From Amphimedon queenslandica (Eukaryota; Porifera; Demospongiae; Haplosclerida; Niphatidae), in contig NW_003546253.1 of the NCBI RefSeq assembly GCF_000090795.2, positions 641,589 to 691,507 of the forward strand: a stretch of 49,919 nt of DNA, read 5' to 3'. The translations under genes were made by a program, and so were the position numbers. Below are positions 15,018 through 28,365 of this stretch, one piece after another. The notes below the pieces were generated by a model that saw nothing but the letters and a program-made list of their open reading frames with translations, made no database searches and was not told where the DNA came from. Numbering within the stretch: position 1 is the stretch's first letter; each line of letters opens with the position of its first letter.

Positions 15018-15870
15018 CAAAGGAAAAAATTTCCTGGGAAAAAATAGTTTCCCAGCAAATTTACCGGGATAAATAAAAATTCCTGGCAAATTTACCGGGG
15101 AAAAATAAAAATTTCCGGCAAATTTACCAGGAAAACAAAGTTTCCTGGCAAATTTACCGGGGAAAATAAAAATTCCCAGCAAATTTACCGGGGAAAAATA
15201 AAAATTTTCGGCAAATTTACCGGGGAAAATAAAAATTCCCAGCAAATTTACCGGGGAAAAATAAAAATTTCCGGCAAATATACGGGGAAAATAAAGTTTT
15301 CCGGCAAATATACGGGGAAAATAAAGTTTCCCGGCAAATATACGGGGAAAATAAAGTTTCCCGGCAAATATACGGGGAAAATTAAGTTTCCCGGCAGATT
15401 TACGGGGAAAATAAAGTTTCCCGGTAAATTTACCGAGGAAAATAAAGTTTCTCGGCAAATTTACGGGGAAAACAAAGTTTTCCGGCAAATTTACGGTGAA
15501 AATAAAGTTTCCCGGAAAATTTACGGTGAAAATCCCGGAAAATTTACCGGGAAAAATAAATTTTCCCGGGAAATTTACCGGGAAAATATAGTTTGCAGGC
15601 AAATTTCCCGGGGGAAAATAAAGTTTCCCGGCAAATTTATCAGGAAAATAAAGTTTCCTGGCAAATTTATCAGGAAAAATAAAGCTTATCTGCAAATTTC
15701 CAGGAAAAATAGTCTCTTGGCAAATTTCCCAGAAATCTAATTATCCCAGTCAATAACCCAGGAAAATTACCTGAGAAACTTAATTTTCCCAGTAAAATAC
15801 ATGGGAAAATCAATTTTCCCAGAAAATTTCCAGAGAAAGCTATTTTAAAATTAATTTTTTCAGAAAATAA
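15018..15870. repeat. Palindromic minisatellite, ~30 bp unit, decaying at its distal end
   Basis: About 25-28 units of a 29-32 bp sequence. A typical unit holds GTTTCCCGGCAAATTTACCG followed by GGGAAAATAAA. Each unit contains a near-perfect palindrome: arms TTTCCCGG and CCGGGAAA around AAATTT. Most units also carry AATAAA on the plus strand. Four adjacent units (about 15270-15390) are nearly identical, while units beyond about 15690 are degenerate. The unit length near 30 keeps a minus-strand frame open for 227 codons; I treat that as a by-product of the period, not a gene. Convergent 3' ends flank it (DIP2 at 14741, IP3R-like at 16033). Confidence 0.9.
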
Positions 15871-16032
15871 GTCCTAAAAGTAAAATTTAAAACTCATCAG
15901 TTATTAATAAGGTGAGCAAATCTGCTGGATGTATCATAAAATAAAAACATTGGTAAAAAATCTGCCTATTGAAAATATAATTTTGTTTACATAAAATTTG
16001 CTAACTACTGACAGTTCACTACTTTTAGCTTG

Positions 16033-19000
16033 TTATTGTTTATCAAAAGAAATAGATGGAGAAGGTGAGAGAAAGCTAATGTGGCGAGTGTCTCGAGTTT
16101 TATGAAGAACCTCCTGCTCCCACCTAGTCTGCTCCTGCCTCTTAACATTAAGACTCTTCTTGTGCTCCTTCTCCCTAAAGTGGCGGAGTATCTTCTCTAC
16201 TTTCTGCTCCAACTCATCAATCTTCTCTCCTGTAGTATCTTCTTCACCAATCAGGCAACGAGCTTCTTCTTGAGGAAAGAATGCAGTATCATTATTGCCA
16301 ATCTGGTACATGATAAAAGAATAACTATCCATAGCTTTATTGTTATAGGTTTACCAGTTCATAGACATATTTCTGAATGGCATTGTGATCACCAGTATCA
16401 ATGCTATCAAGATACAACGAGTAATAGACATACTTCCACATGTTATGATCGTGCTTTACATGATCAGAAAAACCCTAAAAGAGACAAAGAAGCAATAAAA
16501 TGAAGGATATAAATGATCATTTTGAGCAAATGCACAATTAAAACTTTACTTTAGCTCTTCTCTCAAAATCATAGCTAGGAAGATCACATATAAAACACTT
16601 GCTCTTCTGCTCTGTCTCAATATTATTCTGTGTACAACAATGTCATCATAAAAATAAATGATAAAACGCTCTTTGAAAAAAACTCACTCTTTCTTCCCTT
16701 AGCTCAGAGAAAGTGTCGACAATTATACCAAAGACTATGTTGAGTCCAATGGTCGTTACAATGATAAAGAAAGAGAGATCAAAAATCAAGCGAGCTGTGA
16801 AAGTTCTTGTATCAAAATTCTCGGGAGCCTCTCCATCATTTTGAAATGGAATCAACTGAGAAAAGATAGAAAAATGATAATAGTCTAACTGAACCTACCA
16901 GTCCAAGATTATCAGTTAAGCCATATCTTAGAACAGAGTACATGCATTGACCAAGGTTGGCACAGTAGAGTGCAGCATCGTCCGTCCTAACGTAATTATT
17001 TTGAAGAAACGCGAAAGAAATGACAGCATATATGAACAGGACGATGACTCCAAGAACAGCAACCCAGATGAGTGACATACCTAATGGAAGAATACAGAGA
17101 AAATTATAATTTTAAAAGTAAAGAAAAAAGCAAAAAGTAACCTACCATTCTTTGTCACAGCTCGAAGGACCCTCTTCAATATATCATTATGAACAATAAT
17201 GAAGAGGAGACAAAAGCAATAGAAATATCCTTTAAAGGCGAGAGAGAGAATAGAGCAAACGAGGAACAGCAACATGTACAGTGTCGATATGCTAAATATA
17301 CCAACGTCAATGCAAGTCATACGTGGGACAGTATATGTATCTGCATCCTTACGAATAGCTTTACCAATCTTAGCCCTATAGAGAGTAATAGCAGCTTTTC
17401 AATTTATAATAAGGAAGAGAAATGAACCTTGCATTATAGGCAAATGTAGGGAGCTTAAAGTGAGGCCAATTAATGATGAAATACTCCACAACAATCCAAA
17501 GTGCTAGCAATAAATGCCCTGCCCCAAGGACGTAGAACACAATGGTGAACCACAGTGGGAAATCAGGCAAGAATGGCCTGTGAGAGAGAATAGATTGCAA
17601 TAGTGTTTCAGGTATAAGGAATTACCTGTTATTCCCTTTAGCTCTATCAGGCACTGCATACAAAAAGAGTATAAAAAGGTTCAATATGATGGTCAGTAGT
17701 ATCAGTAAACGAGTCCTGAGTGCACTATAGTGTGAAAGGCCTGTATATAGAGGACAGTGGATTGAGTCACTTACTGAAAAGCAAGGAAAGGCTTCATAAT
17801 CTTTGTATCTTTTAATTTTGTCTAAAATAAATAAAAAAATAACAATAAATATCAAATTTCACAGCTATATCTGCAAATAGTTTTGCATGTCAGTATGCAT
17901 ATTCCCATTGCCCAATTAAATTTTTAATTTTGAGTCGGACTCTCTACATTTCATATGCTTTACATAGTACCAGTACATACAACATTCTTCTACATACTTG
18001 ATGGAGTACATCTCTCTTCAGTGCTGGCATCAAATCAACTAAAGCTCTTTGCTTGTCCTCCATTGAGTCTCTGTTAATGTTCCAACGGACCAATTCGGTC
18101 ACTTCATCTCTCAGTTCAGCTTTATACGGAAAGTGTATCCTAGCCAGTATTGGCTTAGCTCCCTCCTCTTCATAGTGGATTTCAATTGAATGAGAGGACT
18201 CTAGACAACTGTTAAAAGCATCCTTGCATTTCTTCTCTGCTTTCTCTTTTAGCTGCTCTAAAATTTCAAAAAGAAAAGTCTTCATTTTTATTTCTTTTAT
18301 GTATCAAGTTTGAGCTGATTCTGACTAATTTAAAGAGTTGTTCGAAATTAGGCTAAAGATCATGTACTGTATAAAACTGATAGATAATGTACTATAGCAC
18401 AGGGTACATTTAAAACTGATATATAACTCACTCTTGTTCTTTATATCAATGGCTTTATAGTCTATTAGAGTAACAAGGACTTGGTAGGTTTTATAGAGTC
18501 CTCTCTCGCAATCATCATCCATCTGCTCCCTCCTGACCAGCGGATGGGATTTCAACTGATAGAACATGTCCATAGTAGACAACAAGGATTCAATATCAAG
18601 TGATGATCCAATACCCTAATACATACACATACAGTACTTATTTATGAGCATGTACACTCTACTATACTACTGATAACTTCTATTGGATGAAGTTAAGATG
18701 TGCTTACCTTTGCAACACTAACAGTCTGTGGGCTGATTTCTTCCAGCATGACATCAAGCAACTCAACAGCACTCCCTTTAACTTGAACAAGATGCAATAG
18801 ACGTTCACTCTATAGTGACAAGTGGAAAGACTATCAAAAACCCTATACACATAAAATACCTTTTCATCATCATTACTGACGTCATATCCCCTAAACTGAA
18901 GTTGGAGTATTCTGTTGAGAGGGTCCAGTACAAGCTTATCAAATGCAATCTGTTGGTTTTTGATATTACCGACACACATCTCAACCAATGACTGGAGTAT

Positions 19001-22000
19001 AGCACCAATCTGCTCAAAATTATTGCGGGACATGTCAGCAGTAAATGTGTGAAGGAAAGCAACAACTTCAGCGACTACATTAGTAGTCTAAAAAATATAA
19101 TAATTTTAATTTTTAATGATGTGCTCAAAATGTTCACCAACTTTGAAATTATCAGGCTGTTCTCTTAAGTAATCCTGTAGTGTCCTATTCTGTCCATCAC
19201 ACATGAGACCAATAACTTCTAGTACTAGATTAGTCCACAGTGCATCCCGTTTTATTATGTTGGATAACAAATTGAAACCAATCTCTTTTGCTGGTCCAAT
19301 GCCGCATTCTGAGGAAGTAGAGATTGCTTTAGTCAACTAATAAAAATAAAAAATATATACACATGTATATAAAGGTAAAAAATTACTTCACTTACTTTTC
19401 TGCCTGGAGATTTGACTGTTATTAGAGGAGATTCATCTTCACTGGTTCCATCTATTGTATAAATTGATCATTCTATGTGTGATTGCACTGTTACAGAGCC
19501 TTTTCTCCCTCTCTCTCTCTCTTTATTCTAATGTATCATTCTACTCTTCAATACATACCTATTTCTTCCATTGGTATCATCACTTCTTTACCAACAGTAA
19601 ATGTCACACTCTACCAAAAAATAATAATTATATCTTTAAAATAATTATTGTTGATGATAGCTTACAGTCTCAACTCCACCAAGTTTCTCAGCAGATTTAG
19701 TAGAGACAGGGCCAGGCTATAGTGGAAAAAGTTTATATTTTTGGTGTGAAAAACCTGTCATTACCATTGACTTCTTCTTAAATTGCTGTCTTCGTCTTAA
19801 CTGAGCTTCCAAGTCCACACTTTAAATAAAAATGAATAAATAAATCATATAAGAACCACTCAGGAGTTTTCCTTACGTTTCTCTATAATTGAGGCTAGCA
19901 ATTTCAAGTCTTTCCTTCAAATTAGAGAACAGTTTCTCTTCCCTTGAGTCTTTCATATCAGCAGCCAGTCCTTCCTGTACCTCTTCATTACCAGAGAACA
20001 GAAGAGCCTTCATCAGTGCCAGTGCTTCCCTAGATATGCTCTCATTAGGATGAGATAGTAAGGGAACCACCTGCAAGGAAATTTAAAAAATTAACTTTGT
20101 TTTCCACACAATAGATATTGCACTACAAAAGTGCATGTATACGTACACGACTTATGGCATTTTTGAATGATTGGATAAAGTTCTGAACTGGAACAACGTG
20201 CTGATCACATTTCCTAAAAGTGAAGAAGATACATGAAATAGATAAACTTTATTTAATTTCATCTATCACTGACTCTCTAAATTCACAAGGATCCCTGTCC
20301 TTTAACTCAGGATCAATAAACTTGATTCTGTTATGAATTAATGCTCTAAGTATCTAAAATATCAAATATATATGTAGCTGATATCTCATTGACTGATCCA
20401 AATCAGCGCTAACTTGTAGACAACGTAAATCCAAATTGTCCTGATCGATTTGCTCAGCTTCACCTAATTGATCAGTACGGCTAACTGAAATCCTAAAACA
20501 ATGACATATTAAAACATGACATAAAATACATGTATAACAGTATAGCCTTGTATACAATAATAAATTACTCTAATTGTCTTAATAGTCTTTCGGCTGGATG
20601 CTGCTGCTTGTCTGAAGTTTGAGAAGGACTGTATAGTTATACAATAAAACTCAATCTATACAATTGCTAGCAACTAACTTGATTCGATAAAGCTTTACAA
20701 GTCTTTGAAAAGAAGGGCCAAGGGGCAGCTCCTCACCTTCATCACTATACTCTATAAATACAATAATAATAATAATAATATGCTGGTCTCTCCATTTCTA
20801 TGCATTGTAGTATCTATAATTGTAAATTAGAATGCCATATTGCATTCTTAAACATGTGTGTATATACAGTACTTATATACCAATTTTTTGTATGGTTGAT
20901 TCTATCTGATGAATAGCTGTGTTAGGTCCCATGTAGGAGCAATGGTAGTTTCGTGAATAACTGTTAAACAACTCATTAAGTTTCTCTTGCTCCATATATC
21001 CTTCCAAAACTTCCTCCTAAAAAAGTTTCTAAAATCAATAATTATAAAGCATTATGCTTACATCAGTCTGTGAGACAATCTTTCCAAGTCTTTTAAGACT
21101 GCTTGATTTGGTCTTTGGTGCTGCTCCTTCAATAGCTTCTCTTGTAGACTTTGTTTGTTCATCAGTGACATCAGCTCTCTCTCTTATCTCAATGTGACCC
21201 ATCAATACAGTAATGGTTTCCTGATACATGTACAAGTTCTTGTTACTGCAGAAAACTTCTATCAGGTCTTTACTCAAATACTACAGGAATAATGTAATAT
21301 GATAGCAAAATACTAATTTCTTACCATTAGACATTTTGCAATTTTTGCTGAAATGTTGTATTCGTTTTCTCTCTGCTCTTCTTTGGAAGTTGTTGAAGGA
21401 TCAAAGAAATGAGAATAGAAAGTGTGCAGCAATGGGATAACACCATCAGCTAGATACTCCAGCAGACCAGGCACAAGATGACCTTGAGTATCTACAAGAA
21501 ACAAAACAAAAAGTAAATAGTATTATGAGTTGAAATATTATAGCTCACAAGCCTGACAATAAACCATAATCGATCTACTTATTAATACTTTTTGACACAG
21601 AAATTTAGTACAAGCATTGGTTTCTTACCAGTGACATCAGGTACTCTAACAGAGCCTAGTTTTAATAACTGTATTCCTGATGGCGTGGAAGAGTAGGAAG
21701 ACATTGAGTTCCTACGTCTTGCTGTCTGGAGCTCATGCTTTAAGCTTTCAATCTCACCAGATGAAGCAGCACTGAGGACTTTAGACACATTGTCAAGAAG
21801 GTCAGCAATATGCTCCAGATAAATCCACATTATCCTTTAAAAAAATAAAATAATTATTTATAATAATTGCGCATGGATAAAAATACACAATTATTTTACT
21901 ATCATTATCATTTATTATTATAATTAATTGACTTACTCTCCATGACTCAACTCAAGTCCTTCTGAATTGACCTGATCTGATTCAGTGTTCATGTAAGCCC

Positions 22001-25000
22001 ATATAAGGTAACGAAGAAAAGGCCTTTTACGAATGTGAGCAAGATGACTGCTAACAATCCTATAATAATAATAATAATTAATAATAATAAATTAATAATT
22101 ATAAGTAGATAGAAGTACAATGTATGTACTATTAAAGTCCATGAAATCAGAAGAATTGCACTATTACTATTACATGACATTATTAAGCAATTTTGTAAAA
22201 AATCCAAATTTGGTCAGAATTAGCTGACTTTTAAAATGCTCATAACTCGAAAACTATTCGCCGGAAACAGCTCAAACTTTCAAAATAGCATAAGGACATC
22301 GATATGTATCAGAAAATGTAATAAAAATTTGGGGTAATTTCGGAGCCATTTTTTGGAAAAAACCATGGGCTATAGCCTTGGGTGTTTTTCAAAAAACGGC
22401 CCGTTTTTTTAAAATGACCATAACTCGAAAATTTTTTATTGGAATCGACTCAAACTTTCTACACAGCATAAGTACATCAATATGTATCAGAAAATGTAAT
22501 AAAAATTTGGGGTGATTTCGGAGCCATTTTTTGGAAAAAACCATGGGCTATAGCCTTGGGTATTTTTCAAAAAACGGCCCGTTTCTTAAAATGACCATAA
22601 CTCAAAAATTTCTTATCAAAATCGCCTCAAACTTTTTACACAGCATAAGGACATCAATATGTATCAGAAAATGTAATAAAAATTGGGGGTGATTTCGGAG
22701 CCATTTTTTGGAAAAAACCATGGGCTATAGCCTTTGCTTTTTTTCAAAAATTGGCTTGTTTTTAAAATGCTTATTACTTGAAAATTATTTGTTGGACACA
22801 GCTGAAACTCTCCACATAGTATAAGGGCATCAATATGCATTAAGGGGGTGTGATTTATAATAATATTCCAATATTCCTAAATACATGAACACACTTGACT
22901 AGCTCTTCAACTCTATAGATATTCTGACACACAGACTCAACAAAGAGGTTCTCTCCTTCAGCACAAGCTGCTAGCATGTCAGTCACATTGAGCAACAGCT
23001 GCAGTTTAGGATCTGGTGACTCTGCACTCTGAAAGAAACAGATAAATACAAATTTTCTAGAGAAAAAAGGCGGCCTTATTACTAACAGAATTCAATATTT
23101 CCATTCGAGACTGTTCCATGGATTTGCTGATTCCTAAAAGATCAGGACAAAACGTGTCGCGGAATCGACAAAAATTCTTAATGATGATTGCTTGGTTTCG
23201 CCCAACTGGTAAATCGACCTCTTCTATCTACAAAAGAATAATTAACATGAGAGAAATGCAAAGAGTGGATAGAAACTATAGTAATATAATCTAATCACAA
23301 AGTACAATGCCTACTTTAACTATAGCTTCTAGTGTAACCATGAACTGAGCCTGGGCAGTAGGTTCATCGCAAGTAATGATAATATCAAATATCCTATCAA
23401 CATGATACTCAGTCACTTTCAGGATTAATTCTGGACCACCAGTAAAAACCTATACATGCAAATAAACCAGTGATATAATACACATTGAAAGTATTACATT
23501 CAATATAATAATAATCACAATAGCAGTACTACAAACACACACATACACACGCATGCATGTACTCCACATTAGTGTATAATGTATGCTGTATATTATTATT
23601 ATCTCACCTCAGTGATTAGATCGGCCAAACTCGATAATGTTGTAACCGGTATTTTCATTTCAAGCAAGTCATCAAGTCTATTAAATATCCTCTTCTTTAC
23701 CTATTATATTAATACATGAACATTATGAACCATCCTCTCATCTTTGAATAGTAATGTATATGCATTGTGATCTTCTTACACTCAAATTGTCAATACAGAG
23801 ATGCTGCAAAAGAGTGAAACAACTATGAAATACTTCTTCACCAACTGAAATAAGAGTTCCTCCTAATAATGATAATAATAATGATATATCTGCATAATTC
23901 ATGTTAACCTGGTGTGGCTGGTTCAATATCTTGATCTAATACTATAATACCACTGTCACCTTTCTCAAGGAGGAAACTCATAACATCAGATACAATACCT
24001 AGAGAGAAATAATGAAGAAGGCATGTTATATTACCATCTGTCTTAACTTACCAAAGTTATCTAACATGATCTGGTTCTGTTTGTTTGGCAGAACTGAATT
24101 TGGGAGGATACATAATGACTGTAACTGTCTGAGAAGTGACACGATCTTCTCTTGGTTTGATCTGTTAGTATCAACGCGTAGTAGCTGTCTCAGTTTAGGT
24201 AGTATGTCATCTTTAACTGTCAAAAAGTCCTTCAGTGATTCTGTTGATGTCAACAATTGGCTCTAATGATAAGAAATATTTCATATACACATAGATAACA
24301 AATGAAATTAAAAAAAACCTTTTTAAAATATAAAAAGTACTTGTACCATATAAGGTTATAATTGGATGAAGCAAGAATTTAAATTAGCAAAAATATTAAA
24401 TACAATACAATGGATCATCAATGCAGATAATATAATTCACCTGCTGTGCTTTGCTAAATAGTTCCTCTTCAAAGAAATACATTTGAGTCAAAAGATCGAG
24501 CGATGAGGTTACAAGCTCATCGCAGTCATATCCTGATAGATCCAACAGTACCGTTTCTAATGAATCGTCATCACTACCACTGGAAGGAGGGGCAAATCCT
24601 CCTCCTTTAACATTACCATCACACAAAAACTTGATACGTTCTTGAACAACACTAGCAGGTAAAAATATATATAATATAATGGCCTTGTGAAAATTGAAAT
24701 ATAGTGTGCCTTTCTTCTTATTACTAAAATTAATATTTCAAATCCCTTACTTCATTATATCAGGCGAGTAGCACTTCTCATTAGGACCACTCTCCTCATC
24801 TGCTTCTATTTTCACTAGCTTTGCAAGAATGTCGCGTGGATCAGTACTGAGTACACCTCCTATCCTGGTCCTTTTTAAGGAGCTTTGTATCATCTTAAAA
24901 TCATGCATGAATTTCTAAAAGATAATAGGGAGGAGTAGAGGGAAAGAGAAAAAGATAGTATGCCTTAGAGATAATAATTCAATGCTAACTTGAAGTTTAA

Positions 25001-28000
25001 CATAAAACTTGAATCGATATAACAGCTCCATTACTTCCAATGCTCTAATGTGCAATATAATGCATTGTAATGCCAAAAAATCTAATTCCTTACTTGATTT
25101 TAACACTAAAGACATCTCTATTCTCAGGATTATCTTTCTTACGAGTTGATGACTTAAATTGTACTTCAGACACTGTACAGAAATATATTTAATATAATTG
25201 CTGACTTATTGATAATCTCTTACCTTTTCTAGCTGATGGTATATCTGTTCTTCCATCTAACATTTGAGTGAGTGGCCCCAAGAGTTGATCGACATCGTCA
25301 ATATCATCATAGTAGCCATAACGAACCAAATGTCCCAATACATCTAGTACCAGTTCTAGCAGTGGATTCTCTGCAGACTCACAACGGAGTCTCTATAAAA
25401 TAAGACGATGTGATATGAAATGCTTTTCTTTCAATATGTACGTGTGCATTAGCATACAGTGTTATCAGATATGGTGGTGAGTATCCAGTCCTTAATGTCA
25501 GGAAAGTGTTTGTTCTCTGCTCCAGTTAATGCTTTCACTTGACTATCACCAGACTCTGAATAAGGAACTGGGACAAGTTCCTCATATATCTATACAAAAT
25601 AATAATTATTAGTGTAAGAATATCATCATTAGTTTTTTATTTTTCTTACAAATGAATAGCACAGGTTATCCAGGAATGATCTGTTCTCTCCAAAATCAAC
25701 AAACATGACCAATATCAGTTCAATGTAATGAGATCTAATATCAGTGTCAATATCACAATCCTTAACGCAAGTGAGAGCTTCGTCAAAGCTAATATATCCG
25801 TTAGGATTCTCTTCAGTATAAACCAATGCATTTATAGCTTCTTTGTTGTTTCCCTATCACACACACAAATATTAATCATAACTATCATAAAAATATTAAC
25901 ATACTTGGCATAACCTTGTCAGAAGGTATAGTTGTGATTTAAGGAGATAGTAATGGTTCTATAAAAGTTTATCAAGTACATTTCACTACTGTACATGGTT
26001 ACACATTACTTTAAAATCTTTCTGTACATAAATGCTGGCCCTGTTTCTTCTATTCTCATTAGTTCCAAGCTGTTTGAGCGAAGTAAGCTTCGTAGGTGCA
26101 GAAGGATGGTAAAAATAAATCTGCCCATTAGCCTTGTCTAGTTTAGTTCTTAGGAGCTTTTCCTAATTAATAATAAACTTATAATAATAATATTCTATAC
26201 TATATGGTCATGGTATGTACTAACATTTCCATGCCTCTCTATCAGTTCATGTAACAAACGACCTAAAAATACAAAGCAATAAATGTACATGTACATGCAT
26301 TATAAAACACTCTTCAATTACTCTGTGTTGATGGAATAGGTCTATCGCTACACACACAAAGTGAACCTAAGAAATCAAGAAACCTTGGATCCTACAAAAG
26401 ATACCATAACAAGATTAAAGATAACAGATACATGTAGGTATGCTTAATCACATTAGATAAAAGAAGGAAATACATACTCATCTATACTATACATATACTC
26501 ATACATGTACATGTAAGTCATGAGTTCATTAGATTATATGGGCCGTGTTATGCTATTACCTCTGTCTTTACAAACTGTTCAATCATGTGTCCTAACTGTG
26601 TGTCTGCCATCCTTGACACAATGGTACTGTAATACAGGAAAGATATTAGTATATGAACATGCATGTACATGTACTTACATATTGTCTTGAACAATCTCAA
26701 CTAGTACTTCTTCTGCGTTGAGGCCTTTCCTTACCTAAAACAAGAACACTTGTCAACTGAGGGCATAATTATTATTAATGTCATACATGAGTCTGAAAGA
26801 ATTCAATGAAATGTGCAAGATAGTTTTCATTCTTGCGGCTATCTCCTTCAAGAAATTTCCTTATGACATTGTAACACTCACGACAAATGTTAACATGATG
26901 ACTGAGAGAGATGAGAAGAAAGAGAGAGAGAGAAAATTTGATAGATACACAATGCATGAGCATGTACTTTGATTCTTTATATTCTTCAGCCTCAGCAAAA
27001 CTAAGAATCTCAGCAAGTTGCTCAATAACCTTTTAATAAAATTAACAATATTAAATAAGACCTCAAGTAGTAAAGTATTACATACTCACCCTCAAGTTTC
27101 TTAGCAGTTTTTGATTATTTTTGGTATTCCTCTCTTTATCAGCAACAAGCCATTTCTTTAAATCTCTAAGTGTATCTCTCACACGTACTGCCTGCTTTTG
27201 CTTGAGCTCTCCTTTATTATGAAGCTATAAATATAATAATCTATAGTAATGATAGTGCATTACTATATAAACCTGTTTAATGTATCCTGTAAGGACAGGA
27301 ACTATACCAGCAACATAATTAAACCTGTCAACTAAATCTTCAGTGACCTACACAAGCCAATTAATAGTTAATAGTACCATAAGAGAATAACAAAGGTCAA
27401 AGGGGAACCACACTTGTAATACCATACCTCTTGTAATGTGAATGAGTCATAATCCCCCTTATCTTTACTAGTAGTGAGCTATGATGCACATAATAATGAA
27501 TAAGAAGGCTATATGATGTTTCATTACCACAAATAGTTCAGCTGAGTCCCATTGTAGACCAGCTAGACCAACAGCAGTAGGATCAAACCCTGTTCTCTGA
27601 TAATGGCCTAATAGGAGACTTAGGGTGATACAAGATAAAGTAAAAAAATACTTTTCTTTTCTAGGTGAAGCCACTGCCCACTGAGACGATGCTTAATGAG
27701 AGCATAGGACTCTAACAAGACTTCATCAACTTCCTACAAATTATTATACACAAGTACATCAACAGACTATAGCAGCTGTATTTGTAATAACAATGTGTCA
27801 GCTGTGATAACAATGAATCCAACCCACAATAGCCTCAGCTAAAATGTAAGCTATTTAAACAGAAATAATAATTGGAAGAGGTTACCAGTCAACTAGTGAT
27901 AGATGAACATCCAAATCAAAATTTTTGAAGGGGTGTAATGCCCCCATCAATATGACTCCATTATTTTAAATAATAAATAAGTATCATAGTAGTATCTACC

Positions 28001-28322
28001 AATAGTTATACACACCTCTATAAGAGGAGAGAAACTAAAGATAGTATCCAAATCATCTTCACTGGTGCTGTCTTTGAGAGTTACCTAATTAAAGGTTACG
28101 GAGGTAGGGTAGTAAGCAGCATGGAGAGAGACTATGGGAGATTGTGAGAAATGTTTACCTTCCAGTGACTGTTAACCTTTATCACAGCCAAATAACATCT
28201 TGTGGGTAGATGCTTGAGTCTACATCTATCTCTCCAAGCAATGACATCACCTAAAGGAAATAACAATGAAGGAGACATGGAAGGAAAGAGGAATGAGAGA
28301 GGGAAGGAGAGAAAATAGGAGG

Positions 28323-28365
<43 letters not shown>

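Noticed and set aside
15012..15695. 227-codon minus-strand ORF with repeated FAGK(F/L) motifs
   Set aside because: It lies wholly inside the ~30 bp minisatellite. A period divisible by three keeps frames open without selection, other frames are similarly repetitive, and there is no splice or homology support.
17729..17762. Possible 34-nt intron in the IP3R-like transmembrane exon (GTAAGT...ATACAG in sense)
   Set aside because: Removing it shifts the frame into a stop, while leaving it gives an open frame that continues into the LLILLTIILNLFILFLYAV helix.
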